From assembly GCA_018398815.1 (NCBI GenBank), contig CM031611.1:39808155-39872154 (forward strand): a DNA stretch of 64,000 nucleotides, written 5' to 3'. The position numbers were made by a program, and so were the translations under genes. This document shows positions 23,839 to 40,513 of the stretch, one piece after another. The stretch is from Conus ventricosus (lineage: Eukaryota; Mollusca; Gastropoda; Neogastropoda; Conidae). Each line of letters starts with the position of its first letter. Position 1 is the stretch's first letter. Below the pieces are notes generated by a model. That model saw nothing but the letters and a program-made list of their open reading frames with translations, did not search any database and was not told where the DNA came from.

Positions 23839-24690
23839 TAGTGTCCTGTGCGTGCCTGTACCCATGGTCAACACAGCGCAGGCCTCCAAGGGTGGTACAG
23901 GACTGCTCTAAAGGCAGGTGAAGACAGTGCTTCTCTGGGTCTCCCCAGCACCTTCGGGTGTTTCTTTTTCTTTTTTTTTCTAGGAGTACAAAAAACAAAC
24001 AAACCAAGAACGTCTTCTGATTGGCCGATACGTTTGCCGATCAGAATGGGCTTGCAAGGGAGATCACGCTTCTTTCTCCACATTTCCGTCAGAAGTAGCG
24101 GCATCCGGTCGAAGCAGACACGTGTATGGTCGGCTCTCAATCCAACAGACTGTCTTGGTTTCACCAATAAATTCACGGTGAGTGAGAGAAGAACAATATG
24201 TGTAACATACATAAATTATACATGTTTCTCCGATGAATAGATCGTTATACACAGTAGTTCTCGTAAAAAATTTCACAGCCCAAGTCAGATGGTGGCGTTT
24301 TGGTTTTCATTGGGCCGACGCTGAGGGCGAGTGCGATCATCACATCATCATCCAATTGACGGCCCCAATCAACAAGCTGATTATTATGCCGTACGATCGC
24401 CTTGGTGAAGCGCACGTTTCATTGACTGAGGCAACGTCTGTAAAGGTTTCACTCTTGTTATCTCATGTAGTTGTATCAGTCTAGTACTCCAGAAAATACC
24501 TCGAAAAAAGAAGCATCTTTCGTAATCAACTTGGAACATGCCAAGTGTCGCTGAAAATCGTAGCGAAATTGCAACATGAACGGTTGAAATCGTTTCGGAA
24601 GTAGTAGACATAATTATAAGTGATTAAAACTGCGTTGTTACCCATCCAGAAGGAATAGGCTTGTAAACCGATGAAAACTGGACGAGCACC

Positions 24691-25048
24691 CTGCCAATAG
24701 CTCAGTTGGTAGAGCGCCGGACTCGTGATCCTGGGGTTGCGGGTTCGAATTTCGGTATAGGGGGATTTTTCCCTCAGAGTTAACATTGGTTCTGACTCCA
24801 TTCCCCATATAGTCGTTCGGATGGGACTATAAACTGAGGTCTAGTCTGTGTCACATGCACTAAGATCATACACGGACTCTAAAGATCCCGATGCTCATGT
24901 CCTAAGACGGGTGAGTACCGGCTACATGAAAATACACAATGCATGCAACCTGTGTGCCAGAATAGTCTACGTGAAGACTGGGCACGGGGCAGGTTAAACA
25001 TCCCCATCTGGAAGAAGGAAGAAGGAAAAGACAAGACGAAAATAATAG
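24691..25048 (+). mobile_element. tRNA-derived SINE
   Basis: The head has an A box, TAGCTCAGTTGGTAGAGCG (24,698 on), and a B box, GGGTTCGAATTTC (24,741-24,753), spaced as in a tRNA. The anticodon arm is imperfect and no CCA-compatible acceptor stem follows; instead a tRNA-unrelated body runs about 300 bases to an A-rich end. This is the form of an RNA polymerase III SINE, not a functional tRNA gene. Confidence 0.8.
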
Positions 25049-25189
25049 TCCGTGCGCATCGGACGATCAAATGGGATTGAGCAACTGACCAGTAGAGTAG
25101 AGTAGAGTTACACAGACCACAGTGTCTTTGTTCAGACGTCGGGCCCAGCACTTGATTTCATTTTGCATAATTAAAAAATTTCATATTTG

Positions 25190-26345
25190 TATTGACTACT
25201 CTTCCTGTGTCACTACTGTTCCTGTGCCACATCAGTGACCTACCGGAAGCAGTGAAGTCAAAAGTACGACTCTTCGCTGTCGACTGCCTACTGTACAGCA
25301 ACATTGACACCCTGCAAGACCACATCACCCTGCAGGAAGACCTGAGACACCTTGAGGACTGGGCCAAGAGATGGGGGATGCACTTCAACGCACAGAAATG
25401 TTACATCCTGTCGTCTCGGAGCAAGTCTGCCTACATGTACAGCCTCAGTGGAGTCTTTCTGAAACAAGTTTAGCAAAACCCGTACGTAGGAGTGCACATC
25501 TCAGATGACTTAAAATGCGGAAAACACATTGCCAGTATTGCTCGAAAAGCTGGAATCTCAGGAATTGCCCGAAGGAGTGCAGGCGCCTGGCATACATCGC
25601 ACAGGTGAGATCCAGACTAGAGTATGCAGCTACAGTGTGGGTCCCATATTACCAACAGGACATCGAGAAGTTGGAGAGGGTACAGACTAACAGAGTCAGG
25701 CAGCACGCTTCATCACAAAGGATTATAGGTCCAGGGAACCAGGTTGCGCAAGCCGAATGCTGCAGGGTTTGAATCTTCTGCTGGCTGATCGTCGCAGACA
25801 GGCATGTCTAGGCCTGATGTTCAAAATAGCGGGAAATCTCATCCCCGCCATTCCCCCTCAAAACTTCCTGACCCCTGTGAGTGCTGGCCGCAGACGGACC
25901 CCCCACCACCCCCCAAGTATGAGGACTTCGAAGTCTCCAATATCACTGAACACCGCGTGGTCAGAAACACTTGCGGCTTCCAACTACCTATCTGTAATAC
26001 AAGACAGTACACTCTCTCTTCTTTGTGCGGACAGTGATGGACTGGAATCATCTAGAGGAGGATATCATTAGTGCAGGCTCTGCCAGTGCATTTACATCAG
26101 CACTTGGCAGATCAACATCGCTTGCCTACTAGCATCTTGTCAGCAGTAGAGCTTTTAGCCAGCCTTTTTTTAAACTTGTAGATACCTGTTGTGGCTACTC
26201 ACTGAGACTTAAACCCAATGGAAGATTGTTAGGACAAAGGGGTGGCTTTTTAAACTATTTTTTCGCTCTCCCTGTTCCGTCGTGCTTATAGCCGTTGATT
26301 GGCACCTGCAACGTAATTATCCTGATCCAGATCCAGACGTAAGAC
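25190..26345 (+). mobile_element. 5'-truncated LINE, RT C-terminal half and 3' end
   Basis: Open segments in three frames give HISDLPEAVKSKVRLF, then the catalytic box as FAVDC where active elements have FADDC, LQEDLRHLEDWAKRWGMHF, NAQKCYILS, and downstream LAYIAQVRSRLEYAATVW and LLLADRRRQACLGLMFKIA, and finally YEDFEVSNITEHRVVRNT. This order is typical of CR1/Jockey-group RT C-termini. Stops at about 25,472 and several frameshifts make it inactive. The 3' UTR ends in a repeated GATCCA word near 26,330, as CR1-like elements often do. It is truncated at the 5' side near 25,190. Confidence 0.85.
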
Positions 26346-27896
26346 TTGCTTATAAATTGTATTTTTTAACTTTCCAGACATATCTCATTGTCTGTAACAG
26401 TAGTTGATGTGTTGGTAGGCAGTAGTTCATAATAATCTGGATGGAGTATCATAATCAGACCAAAACTGACATAAATGTCAGAAGCAACCAGTCACATAAT
26501 TTCTGGCCAAAGTCCTAATTTCGGAGCCCCAGTTTGTATTGACTGTTCAGAATTGGCTTATGTTCACTTACACATTTGTCTGTTGTTGTTTTTTTTAACT
26601 TCCCGGGTTCTGGCATCAAAATCCATAAGTGTGCGACATTCAATCCAACAAGCACATGAACTGGATTCAGTCTAAGGTTAAATCCTCTCTCTTTAAATAG
26701 TTTAGTGGGGTGAGTTCAACTGACAGTGTTGTAGAAAAAGTAACTTCCTGTTGACACACAAACTTGACCCGAAAAACATCTTGAAACCAAAATAAACAAA
26801 ATATACATATGTGTAAGTAAACATAAGTCAATTCTGAACATTGACCTTGTTTATTTCATGTTCTCAAGAAGAGAAACTTCCATGAGAGCACCAGTCGATG
26901 TTGAGAAAGAGGAGCATTTAATTTTAAACCAGAACATTGCCCATTTCTGGACATCTGAACAATACAAACTCACACAGACAGATGACATGTTCTTGTAAAT
27001 CAATTTCTGTCATTGGGATTTTATGTTTAGACATACTTACTAGAACAGTTCTGATTTAGTTTTTTTTTTTAATGTGGAGCTAGATTACATGGCTGCAACA
27101 ATTTAACCATTTTTTAATTGGAGTGATGCTGCACATGAACAAGTCTCGGGTGATTGGGAGATTTTTAAACTAGTCTACATTATGTGCAAGCTTCAGTTGT
27201 GTCGGAGAAGAAAACTGTGTTAGAAAACAAATTTATCTTAGGTTTGCTGTTTCTGCTGCTGTTTCATTTTCATATCACACAATCAGAACATGGCTCTTGC
27301 TGATTCAGTCATGTGAATTTTGTCTGTGGAGAGGTACTAACTGCATGAAGGAACAGTAAGCAGTTAGTTTCTGTATCACTTTATTGGTCGTTTTATCTAA
27401 GATGGTTTCAGAGTTTTGGACTGGTTCAGTACTACTAATATTTAAGCCTTTACTTGTTTGGCGCTGGTGCATATTCTCGTCTCATTTGTTTTACTATTTT
27501 CGCTCTCGCACCGAGTTACTGACTTGCCTCTGATCTGTGGCTCATTTATTTGAACTAGTTTTCATTTTCCTCTTTCTTCTTCTTCTTCTTCTTCTTTGTT
27601 TCTTTCTTCTTCTTCTTCTTCTTCTTCTCTTGAAAGTTTTGCTGGCAATTGGAAGGACCCCAGTTTGGCAGTAACAACAACAACAACAACGACAAAAAGA
27701 AACTGTTGCAGCAGATACATGCAAGCTGGTGTCCACCATAAATATCAGCTGTTAATTACAGTTGGTTTTTTTGTTTTGTTTTTAAAATTTTGTGACATGT
27801 TCTGTGCTTTACACTGATTGCAGGCTGGTTGCGAATCACCAGAGGTGCTTAAGTGGTAAGTGTGAGTGTTGCTGTATTCACCAAAAGGCCAGCGCC
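26346..27896 (+). promoter_or_regulatory. Upstream region / 5' UTR of spermidine synthase
   Basis: No coding sequence is visible. Close to the start codon there is an acceptor-like TGATTGCAG (ends 27,823), a donor-like GTGGTAAGTG (27,854-27,863) and a second acceptor-like CACCAAAAG before GCCAGCGCCATGG, so a small non-coding exon (about 27,824-27,855) is possible. (CTT)n/(AAC)n runs lie at 27,575-27,630 and 27,674-27,693. There is no TATA box that can be argued for, and the transcription start is not located. Confidence 0.35.
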
Positions 27897-28027
27897 ATGG
27901 ACAAGATAAAGGACGGATGGTTCAGTGAGCTGAGCGAGCTGTGGCCAGGACAGGCCATGTCCCTGGAAGTCAAAGAAGTCCTGGTGAGCGAGAAGTCAAA
28001 GTATCAGGATGTTCTGGTCTTTAAAAG
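27897..28027 (+). CDS. Srm: Spermidine synthase exon 1
   Basis: The start ATG sits in GCGCCATGG, a good Kozak context. The exon encodes [20 protein letters not shown] and then [21 protein letters not shown], which matches the N-terminal beta-sheet domain used for dimer contact and includes the conserved WPGQ-x-x-S and SKYQD-x-x-VF. It ends KAG|GTAAGA-type (TTTAAAAG|GTAAGAA) in phase 2, so Ser is completed by the first base of exon 2. The N-terminus is about ten residues shorter than the human protein. Confidence 0.93.
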
Positions 28028-28899
28028 GTAAGAACAGTGGGTCTTCCTCTGTAAAAAGAAAAAATGAAGAAAAATTCAGACTGAGCAAGCAGTTTGTGTG
28101 TCGTGTTTATTCTAGTGCCATGTATGCAATTATGCATCTTTTACTAGTTTTAGAACAATTATATCCTGTTGTTGTGCAAGTGATACTCTGCCAAGGCTGT
28201 CACAGGGCAAGAACTCTAGGCAGCATGGGACGGCATGGTTATGGGACGCAGAAACTTTAAGTAATCTAAAAGTTGAACTTTGTGCCTGCTTTTGGTCACC
28301 AAACTGAGAGGGGATTGAGGAAGGGATGAGGAAAGTGGGGGCAGGGAGGGAAGGAGTGAAGATGTCTTGACATTATGATTATCTTCAGATTGATGTGACT
28401 GTAGCGCAGGCAAGCTTTGAACAGTGTACATCATGCGTCCAAACAGTCTATCGAAGGATGGGTCACAATCAAACGGTGATCACACTAGTAAAATGTTAAA
28501 ACTCTGTAAACTTGGCAAAGCCAAATATTATGTCAAAGGGAACTGGAAGCCTGGTCAGTGTCATCAGTAATGTGCTGTGAAGAGACCATATTCCACTAGC
28601 AACGTCAGGTCAAAGACTCAAAACATTTCTGAATCGGAACATAGTGCAACTACAAATAATATTGCAAATATGTCAGTCTGTAGTTTTGCCTGTAGTGTAG
28701 GTCTTGGAAAGATGACAGTGCCAGAGCACTCTAGATAATTTTAAGTTTTAATTTCTGGATCATATTGAGCAGTAATTATTAACAACCAGATATTAAATCT
28801 TCAAGTGTATGACACAGATTGAGGCACAGTTTTACAAAATCTCCCTTCCAGTGACCTACCATCTCAAAGTCAGATTCACTTCAGATTTTGTACGAAAAT

Positions 28900-29475
28900 C
28901 TGGTTGTGGGTGTAGTTTCTGGTGCATGTGATAAATTGTGAAGGTTGTGAGTGTGACCGAGTGTAGTGTCTTGTGCATGTGATAAGTTGTGAGGGTTGTG
29001 AGTGTGACCGAGTGTAGTGTCTTGTGCATGTGATAAGTTGTGAGGGTTGTGAGTGTGACTGAGTGCAGTGTCATGTGCATGTGATAAGTTGTGAGGGTTG
29101 TGAGTGTGACTGAGTGTAGTGCCATGTGCATGCGATAAGTTGTGAAGGTTGTGAGTGTGACTGAGTGTAGTGCCTTGTGCATGTGACAAGTTGTGAGGGT
29201 TGTGAGTGTGACTGAGTGTAGTGTCTTGTGCATGTTATAAGTTGTGAAAGTTGTGAGTGTGACTGAGTGTAGTGTGCCTTGTGCATGTAAGTTGTGAAAG
29301 TTGTGAGTGTGACTGAGTGTAGTGTCTTGTGCATGTGATAAGTTGTGAGGGTTGTGAGTGTGACTGAGTGTAGTGCCTTGTGCATGTGATAAGTTGTGAA
29401 AGTTGTGAGTGTGACTGAGTGTAGTGCCTTGTGCATGTGATAAGTTATGAAGGTTGTGACTGAGTCAGCACATTG
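28900..29475. repeat. 51-bp minisatellite in intron 1, about 11 copies
   Basis: Units contain GTGCATGTGATAAGTTGTGA followed by GGGTTGTGAGTGTGACTGAG and TGTAGTGTCTT. GCATGTG recurs every 51 bases. The period is a multiple of three, which explains the long Thr/His-rich frames on the minus strand; they have no gene-like features. Confidence 0.95.
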
Positions 29476-29819
29476 GTCCACAACTCGCTACACCTGGGTC
29501 ACTGAGGTCATTGTCAGATATTGACTCTCACTCAATATCAGTGTTTTGAAATCTAGTTCAGCCAGTCAGATTCATATGATGATATTGTATGGACTTGTGG
29601 AAATCATATGCCAAGGCACCAACATTTTTCTGTCTCTGGTGACTTCTTTATATTGTCCTGATCTTCCCACTGAAGGTGAAAGTGACCATGATATTTGGAA
29701 ACTGGAGGATAGGGTTGGGGGTGTCTACACTGCTTTAAAGCTCACAAGAAGAAAATGATTTGTACCCATATCCACGGAAAAGCATAATAAAAAAAATAGT
29801 GATGTACATACGTGCATGC

Positions 29820-29864
29820 ACACTGACACACACACACGCAGGCACGCACGCACGCACGCGCGCG

Positions 29865-29915
<51 letters not shown>

Positions 29916-29947
29916 GCACACACACAAGCACACACTCCCGCACATGT

Positions 29948-30016
<69 letters not shown>

Positions 30017-30018
30017 GA

Positions 30019-30091
<73 letters not shown>

Positions 30092-30092
30092 A
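29820..30092. repeat. (CA)n microsatellite in intron 1
   Basis: About 270 bases of CA with a CG-rich leading part (29,840-29,872) and a few interruptions, including CTCTGTGAGA near 30,012. Among the longest simple repeats in the window. Confidence 0.95.
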
Positions 30093-31499
30093 CAGAGTCT
30101 CAAAGAAGAAAGAAACAATGAGAGATACTGAAAATGTATAGAACTTACTTTTGTGACATGAAGTGATACTATGCTTGGCATCATACATATGGTCACATGG
30201 ATCCAGGAAGGTTTTCTTTTTCTTTTTCTTTTTCTCCTCTCTACAATCTTGCCAGCTGTGCTGCCAGTCAATTTAAAGAAAAAAAAAAATTCTGTCACTG
30301 GAATATCACACACACTTTCACTGGTAACTGCAACAGAAGGCATGGCACAGAGCTGGTGTCTTAAGGATTATTAGTATCCCCAGGAAGCAGTGTCAGGTTA
30401 CGTGTTCAGCTGCCTGGTCAACGTTCCCAGTCAGCAGTGGGACAGTTCAGTGCTCCTCACGTGCCTGCTCCCAAGTCATGTGATGCAGACACTGCTGTGT
30501 TGAGGGTGTGGACAGGAAGAGAGCGTGTGACCTTTGTCTTGCAGGGCTGACACTTGAGGTTGAAGTGAAGGGTTGCTGTGACAGACCTGTCTGTCACCAC
30601 TGCTGCTTGTCACTCAAACTGGGTTACTGCTGGCCTGCCTTGGAGTAAGTCTGTCCCAGCTGAGAGGGAGGGAGCGAGAGAATGAATGTGAGGGGGGTGA
30701 GTGAGAGGGAGTCCCAGTGAATGAGTGAAAGCGAGCTGGCCCTTTGCTGACGTATCATCAAGATAGATTGGTGAGTACGTGCTGCAGGACTGCGGAGTGT
30801 GTGTGTAGACACTGAGACCTGTCTGGTTGTGGGAGAGAACAACGTGTGATAACTTGGTTCGCCACTGGGTTTGGCTAGAACTGACTTTCGATGCATGTCA
30901 TCTCTTTGAGCATGTAGGGAGTCAGTCGTGGAAGGCAGTGAGGGATGGGAGATGGGGAGGGTAGCGGAAGTTTTAAAACACATGTACCAAACCTAAGTTT
31001 GGGGTCAGAAAGGTGAAGCAGGGAAAGTACATGGAGAGTCAGTTTGTCTTTGAATCAGGCAGACCGTGATAGACCTTGATTATTAGAACCAGAACCCCCC
31101 CCCCCCAAACAAAAAACAACAACAAACAACACCCCCCCCCCCAAAAAAAAAAAAAAAAAAAAGTATCTAGACATGTAAGCAGTGGCATGGACACACCAAA
31201 CAACATACCCTCCACACCCATCCCCCTCCCCCCCCTTCCATCCTCCCCAGGCACTCCACCCTGCTCCCACCTTCCTGTTTCTTGTGGGTAAATGCCCCTG
31301 TACCCTCGTTATATCATGCTTTCTGTCATTTTTTGCTTATTCTTTGTCTTTCAGCCTTCCCCCCTTGCCCACACTGTTCCCCTCCCCTCTTCACTATTTC
31401 CCTCTCTTCCTTCCTCCCGACTTGCTGATAGCCAGGGCCTATCTCATCTGCCTGTCTTGTGTCTTACTCCCTATTGATTCTGTGTCTGACTGGTTGGCT

Positions 31500-31559
31500 G
31501 TCTCAGTCTCTCTCTCTCTCTGTGTAGTGTTTCTGTCTGTCTGTCACTTTCTCTCTCTC

Positions 31560-31636
<77 letters not shown>

Positions 31637-31795
31637 ACGCTCTTTGTCTCTGTGTTTCTTTTGTCTGTCTGTCTGTCTCTCTTTTTCTATTTCTCTCGCA
31701 CAGACACACACATAAACATACAATAATACATACTAGAGCTTGCGTGCGTGCACTCACTCACATGCACGCACACCCACATCCACGGTAGCACGCAC

Positions 31796-31866
<71 letters not shown>
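31500..31866. repeat. (CT)n and (CA)n microsatellites in intron 1
   Basis: A CT-rich tract of about 130 bases (31,500-31,633) is followed by a CA tract (31,796-31,866). The preceding 31,097-31,500 is pyrimidine-rich with poly-C and poly-A runs. No exon signals. Confidence 0.95.
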
Positions 31867-31870
<4 letters not shown>

Positions 31871-32593
31871 TCCAGTGAGTGTGACAGTCTAATCCCACTT
31901 CACCAACAGGCAGCATGGTATATCACAGTCACATCAGTATCACTATCACCGTATTGTCCGAGAAGGAGTTTAAGGGCAAGCCTCTGGCATAGCTGTTGAT
32001 AACGATAACACATTATCTCATATCTGGACCTGGAGAGGTTAAGATAACCTTGGTTATATCAGTATCACTGGCCTGTAATCATTGGTTCATCCCAGCCACT
32101 GACAATGACGAAGAAAGATGTTGAAATTCTACATCTCAGGAATGGTTTTTGAATTTCAGTGTGTTTCATCAGGCTTTGATGAGAACTGCTCCTGAAGCAA
32201 CTCACTCTAGTCTTCAGCAATGATGATCAAGAAGGATTCACCACAAAATACTTCACATGTTGCCCATATTTTTAAAGAAAAAAGGACCGAAAAAAGGAAA
32301 GAGAAAAGTATACCGGTTATCCCCTCTTTACCAGCATTTACCAGGGCTTCAGGAGGTGGGAAGGCATTCTGTTGTCTCTTGATTAGTAGCTCGCTGTCGT
32401 AACAGTACAAACTAACCAACAGTCTGTGCATTTTCATAGTAAAACCAAGCAGACACACGTGTACACTGTCATAGCCACAGTGCGGAATCTTCACAGGAAT
32501 AACAGAGTTACTCACAGTCCACATGCCCTAAATATTTTTTAGCTTAAAACAAAAGTCAGGCTACAACCCCCAACTTTGTGTGCTCATTTGTGA

Positions 32594-32832
32594 AGGCTTG
32601 TACATCAGTGATGGTGCTGGGAATTTGGCAGACTGGTCACAACCCTGCAGTTCACTTGTACATCAGTGATGGTGCTGGGAATTTGGCAGACTGGTCACAA
32701 CCCTGCAGTTCACTTGTAAGTGATGGTGCTGGGAATTTGGCAGACTGGTCACAACCTTGCAGTTCACTTGTACATCAGTGATGGTGCTGGGAATTTGGCA
32801 GACTGGTCACAACCTTGCAGTTCACTTGACAA
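32594..32832. repeat. About 60-bp tandem repeat in intron 1, four copies
   Basis: Units contain AGTGATGGTGCTGGGAATTT, GGCAGACTGGTCACAACC and TGCAGTTCACTTG. The third copy lacks a short TACATC segment. Between 32,840 and 33,940 nothing but short GT runs is seen. Confidence 0.9.
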
Positions 32833-33859
32833 GTCAGTGTCAGAACCAGTTGAGAAACAAGACCCAGTGAGTGGAGTGACAGTATTTTGGCAGAGGTATT
32901 TTTTTTCAGTTAGATGCCAGGACAGTCAGTATACTGATGCTGGGCTCTTGGCAGAAGAAGGCACGAAAAGGGTGTGCCTAGATAGGTATACCATTTACCT
33001 CACAGAGATCTCTTCAGGAGGATGGATAACTTGAACCTTGTACATTTTCCACACAGTCAGAGTCTGGTTTTGCTCATTTGTTGAAGAGCAGACCATTGAT
33101 TGTTAAGATGTTATTATTTTTTGTTTTTCAAATGATTTTTTTTTTAGCAGGATCAAATCTAAGGTTATGAAAGCTCCACTGATAGTGACTGCAGTACTGT
33201 TTTTTTTTCTTTAAATTTATTATTTTTTTTTTTAAGAGAATGTAAAATGGCCATCTCCGTACCAGTGTAGGAACAAAACAAATATTAGTTATTACACAGG
33301 CTTAATGTGGCCTAATGAACCGATTTCAAAACTGTCTTTACACACAAAGCAAAAGATTTAGAAATTTGATTTGACCATGATGCCCATGTACTTGAAAATT
33401 GATTGAATAGGTGTTTCTGTTCATTCCTATGCAGTCTAACAGTGGAAAGTGCTTGTCATGAGCATCTCATTAGCAATACTAGCTGAAGCTATGTCCAAGA
33501 AAAAAAAAAGTTTTAACAAAATAGGGATGATGCTTGTACAGTTTGTAGGCCATTAACACATGTAAAGTAAACCCAGCAGATAAGTCTGGATAATTGTGTG
33601 AGTGTGTGTGTGTGTGTGTGTGTGAGTGTGAGTGTTTGCTCCTTTTGATATCAATATTGTATGTGATTATTATCCCCATTTGTTAAAAGGGGTCAGGTGC
33701 TGCAAAGACATCAATTTAAACATGATGATAGTGTGTCTGTCTGTGAGTCTGTTTGTTTCATTTACACAAGAGGTTGACTCACTGACACAGTGTCCACAGT
33801 GGTTTGACTTGTGGTCTAAGACCGCAAAGCAAAAGCCTTGGTATTACAGGGGTGTGATT

Positions 33860-33902
<43 letters not shown>

Positions 33903-33959
33903 TGTGAATAAACTTTAGCATAGCCTTTTTCTTTAGACATGTAGGATATTAATGGACAT

Positions 33960-37112
<3,153 letters not shown>

Positions 37113-37620
37113 GTCTGGCTCAGTGTCTTTATCAGTTTATGATCAGTGTATTTACCAGCTGCCTGTTGTTAACTCTGTTCACATGTCCTTTATGATCAGT
37201 ATTGTTAGCTCTGTTTACATGTCCTTTGTGATCAGTGTTTTTACCAGTTGCCTGTTGTTAACTCTGTTCACATGTCCTTCATGATCAGTTTTGTTAGCTC
37301 TGTTTACATGTCCTTTGTGATCAGTGTTGTTAGCTCTGTTTACATGTCCTTTGTGATCAGTGTTGTTAGCTCTGTTTACATGTCCTTTGTGATCAGTTTA
37401 TATTTGCCAGCTGCCTGTTGTTAACTCTGTTCACATGTCCTTTATGATCAGTGTTGTTAGCTCTGTTTACATGTCCTTTGTGATCAGTGTTGTTAGCTCT
37501 GTTTACATGTCCTTTGTGATCAGTGTTGTTAGCTCTGTTACATGTCCTTTATGATCAGTGTTTTTACCAGTTGCCTGTTGTTAACTCTGTTTACATGTCC
37601 TTTTAGGATCAGCGTTTATA
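37113..37620 (+). repeat. Diverged about 37-bp tandem repeat following the 24-bp array
   Basis: Units contain GTTGTTAGCTCTGTTTACAT and GTCCTTTGTGATCAGT, some with an insert TTTACCAGTTGCCTGTTGTT. The GTTAGCTCTGTT-ACATG core is shared with the neighbouring 24-bp array, so this is a longer relative of the same unit. Confidence 0.9.
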
Positions 37621-38043
37621 CTAGTCTGTCTGTTTTTTTTTATGTTTTTTTTTTTAAACTCTCGATAGTTTTTGAGTTTTTCAAACTTTTATAGCAGTAA
37701 GGTATGCAACAATACCTGAAATTTCAGAAATAGTTCTTTTTTTTTTTAATCATGATGAATATGTTTGTTTAGGTTTGTTTTTGTAAACTATTGCTTTAAT
37801 ATATATAAAAAAAGCTGTTTTAGATGTGATAATCACTACACAAAAACCTTCCACCACAGACATAACAAACGACAGACATTTTTTTTTAGAAAAGGTAAAA
37901 AACGGTACACATAGGATTACAGTTGGTGTGAAGAAAATGTAAATTAGTGTGATTAAGGGGGGAAAAAAAGGAAAAGAAAGCCTTGTTTTCAGTACAGGGG
38001 GGTTATAGGTGGAAATAGCTATCCTCATCGTTGCGATAAATAA

Positions 38044-38335
<292 letters not shown>

Positions 38336-38568
38336 ATGATTGATTTGTGCCATGACAGTAGCAAAAAAAAAGAAAGGGGGGGGAAAAGCAAAGAAAAAGG
38401 AGCAAAGATAAGAAATCTGGCCTGGTATGAATTCATTACCTGACATGTGATGGGGAAGGGGTTAAAAAAGAAATTATGCGTTGCTAGTGAGTTCTCTGCA
38501 AGCCGATTGTTCCGTCCCATTTTGGCTTGTTTTTATCTGTCTTTTCACCCCCATTTCTATGTCTGCAG

Positions 38569-38722
38569 AAGGTGATTGAGGTCAGCAAAAAATACCTGCC
38601 CAAAATGGCGTGCAGTTTCGACAATCCCCGCCTGGATCTCCACATACAGGATGGCTTTGAGTTCATGGCCAAACACGAGAACACGTATGACGTCATCATC
38701 ACAGACTCCAGTGATCCGATTG
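38569..38722 (+). CDS. Srm: Spermidine synthase exon 4 (catalytic Asp)
   Basis: After TCTGCAG the exon encodes KVIEVSKKYLPKMA, CSFDNPRLDLHIQDGFEF, MAKHENTYDVIITDSSDP and I, ending in phase 1 at ATTG|GTCAGT. DGFEF binds the adenine region and the first Asp of DSSDP is the catalytic base that deprotonates putrescine in characterised enzymes; both are present. The donor GTCAGT is non-ideal but in the expected position. Confidence 0.96.
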
Positions 38723-39599
38723 GTCAGTGACCCGCCTTGCCCAATGCTGTGTTTGCAGGCTGCGTGATGTAGGGCTTGCCACACTGTGCACACAGAAACC
38801 TAGCCTCTGTGTGGGTACTTCCACAGTGATTTTTAAAGTGTTTTTGATTTTTTTTCCAATAAGTCAGTGTGATAGAACAACTCAAAAACAAAGTAAATTA
38901 CATAGAATTGACATTTGTAGCTTAATTCAAAGCGAATTAATGAATTTTCATATAATTAATTTTTTTACAACAGTCGGAATTCCCTTTAAGGGCCATGTTT
39001 GGAGGCCTGTAACTCCGCCATTTGACATGTGACATGTCTGAAACCTTGGGTGATTAATGTCAGCTACATGTAACATACACTGAATATTTGTCAGACCGGA
39101 GGCTCATATAAAGTCTGAATACCACTCTTTTAAAAATGCCAAAATCTTCATTTCGACTTAAGTTTTTTTCTTGTATCGGCAACCAAACAAGTTATGAAAT
39201 GACATGTCTCTGCTTTCAATCAACATACAGGCATGTAACCTATATGAAAATGATTAGGATAACAAGATCAATACGAAGACATTTGAACATGTCAACATAA
39301 CTGTACACCCCCATCCCACCTCCACCCACCCCACCCCCACCTTTTTACCTAACTTCTTGTGTGCCATATAAACATTACATACATGAATTAAATATCTCTG
39401 CTTGTTATGACCTTGTGAAGACATATGATTGACATTTGCATCAAAAGTAAAGCTCAGAAGATTATATTAAAAAGAAAGAAACAAAAATCTAGTGGCCCCC
39501 GTCCCCCTTTCCTCCACTCCACCCTGCTTCTCCAGTGCCTATGCTTTCCATTTATTAGTGAAATTTACATCAAAGTGATTGCCAGGAAAGATTGAATAC

Positions 39600-39895
39600 A
39601 ACTATGTCATTACAGCATTGATACACTCATCCCTTTACCCAGGAAAAGTTGAATACAACGTCATTACAACATAGATACACTCATCCCTTTACCCTGACAA
39701 TGTCATTACAACATAGATACACTCATCCCTTTACCCTGACAATGTCATTTCAACATAGATACACTCATCCCTTTACCCTGACAGTGTCATTACAACATAG
39801 ATACACTTATCTCTTTACCCTGGAAAAATTGAATACAACAATGTCAGTACAACATAGATACACTTATCTCTTTACCCTGACTCCATTGAACCAAC
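39600..39895 (+). repeat. About 42-bp tandem repeat in intron 4, six copies
   Basis: Units contain GTCATTACAACATAGATACA and CTCATCCCTTTACCCTGACA. Two copies carry a GAAAAATTGAATACAAC insert. This array is not near an exon. Confidence 0.9.
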
Positions 39896-40358
39896 AGACT
39901 TCAAAGTTTATTATTTTAGTTGTAGTTGAAAGCCTGAAGTATCGCGTGAGTGTATAATTATTTCAGAAATTTAACATGAAAAATTTTAGAATTATTAACT
40001 TTTCAGTCAGCGCCGACACTGAAACTACAAGGGAATGACTCCTCTTTCTAATTAGCATACTGTTTTTAAAATTGATGGATGTCCTGACGAGCACAGTGCA
40101 GAAAACGAAAAGAGGGGATAAGAGTGAGAAGTGCGCATGGCAGCCGAGGCTTACACACAATCACCATTAAAAAATACAAAACAATGTATGGAAATGAAAG
40201 ATAAATAACAAATTTTGTCAGGTGTAATTTTATTTTTTGATTGAATTACAAACATTTGAAGAAAATATCAGTTGAATGTGGGTTAACAGCCTACTGCCTC
40301 TTAGTCATGGGGAGAAGGTTTGTGTGGAATTGGCCATTGTTACAGTGGGCTTAATTGC

Positions 40359-40513
40359 CTAAACCGGAAATAAACTTTGCAACAGCTTATCGGTGATGAT
40401 GCAGATCGTCAAGTCTCCCTGGCACTCTTGAGTGTCTTGCTTTGATTGGTCTGTAATATGTTGACCAGAGCAAGGCTTGCCGTAGCAGACACTGACTCTG
40501 CAGTTTGGAGTAC
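40359..40513 (-). CDS. Possible terminal exon, Cys-rich, nested in Srm intron 4
   Basis: On the minus strand, TTATTTTTTAG is followed by 50 codons: TPNCRVSVCYGKPCSGQHIT, ending CIITDKLLQSLFPV and stop at 40,359. Five Cys occur in the first 40 residues. The acceptor phase (1) matches the phase of the candidate first exon at 42,840-42,810, which would give ...LERDLG-TPNC.... No signal peptide is present. Family not recognised. Confidence 0.35.

Noticed and set aside
24691..24765. Functional tRNA gene
   Set aside because: A and B boxes are present, but the anticodon arm and acceptor stem do not fold properly and a SINE body follows.
27600..27760. Short ORF of Ser and Thr runs upstream of Srm
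   Set aside because: Comes from (CTT)n and (AAC)n microsatellites.
29725..30343. Long Cys-Val and Thr-His frames
   Set aside because: CA/GT microsatellite translated in all frames. The same applies to similar frames near 1.2, 6.3, 21.5, 43.5 and 61.6 kb.
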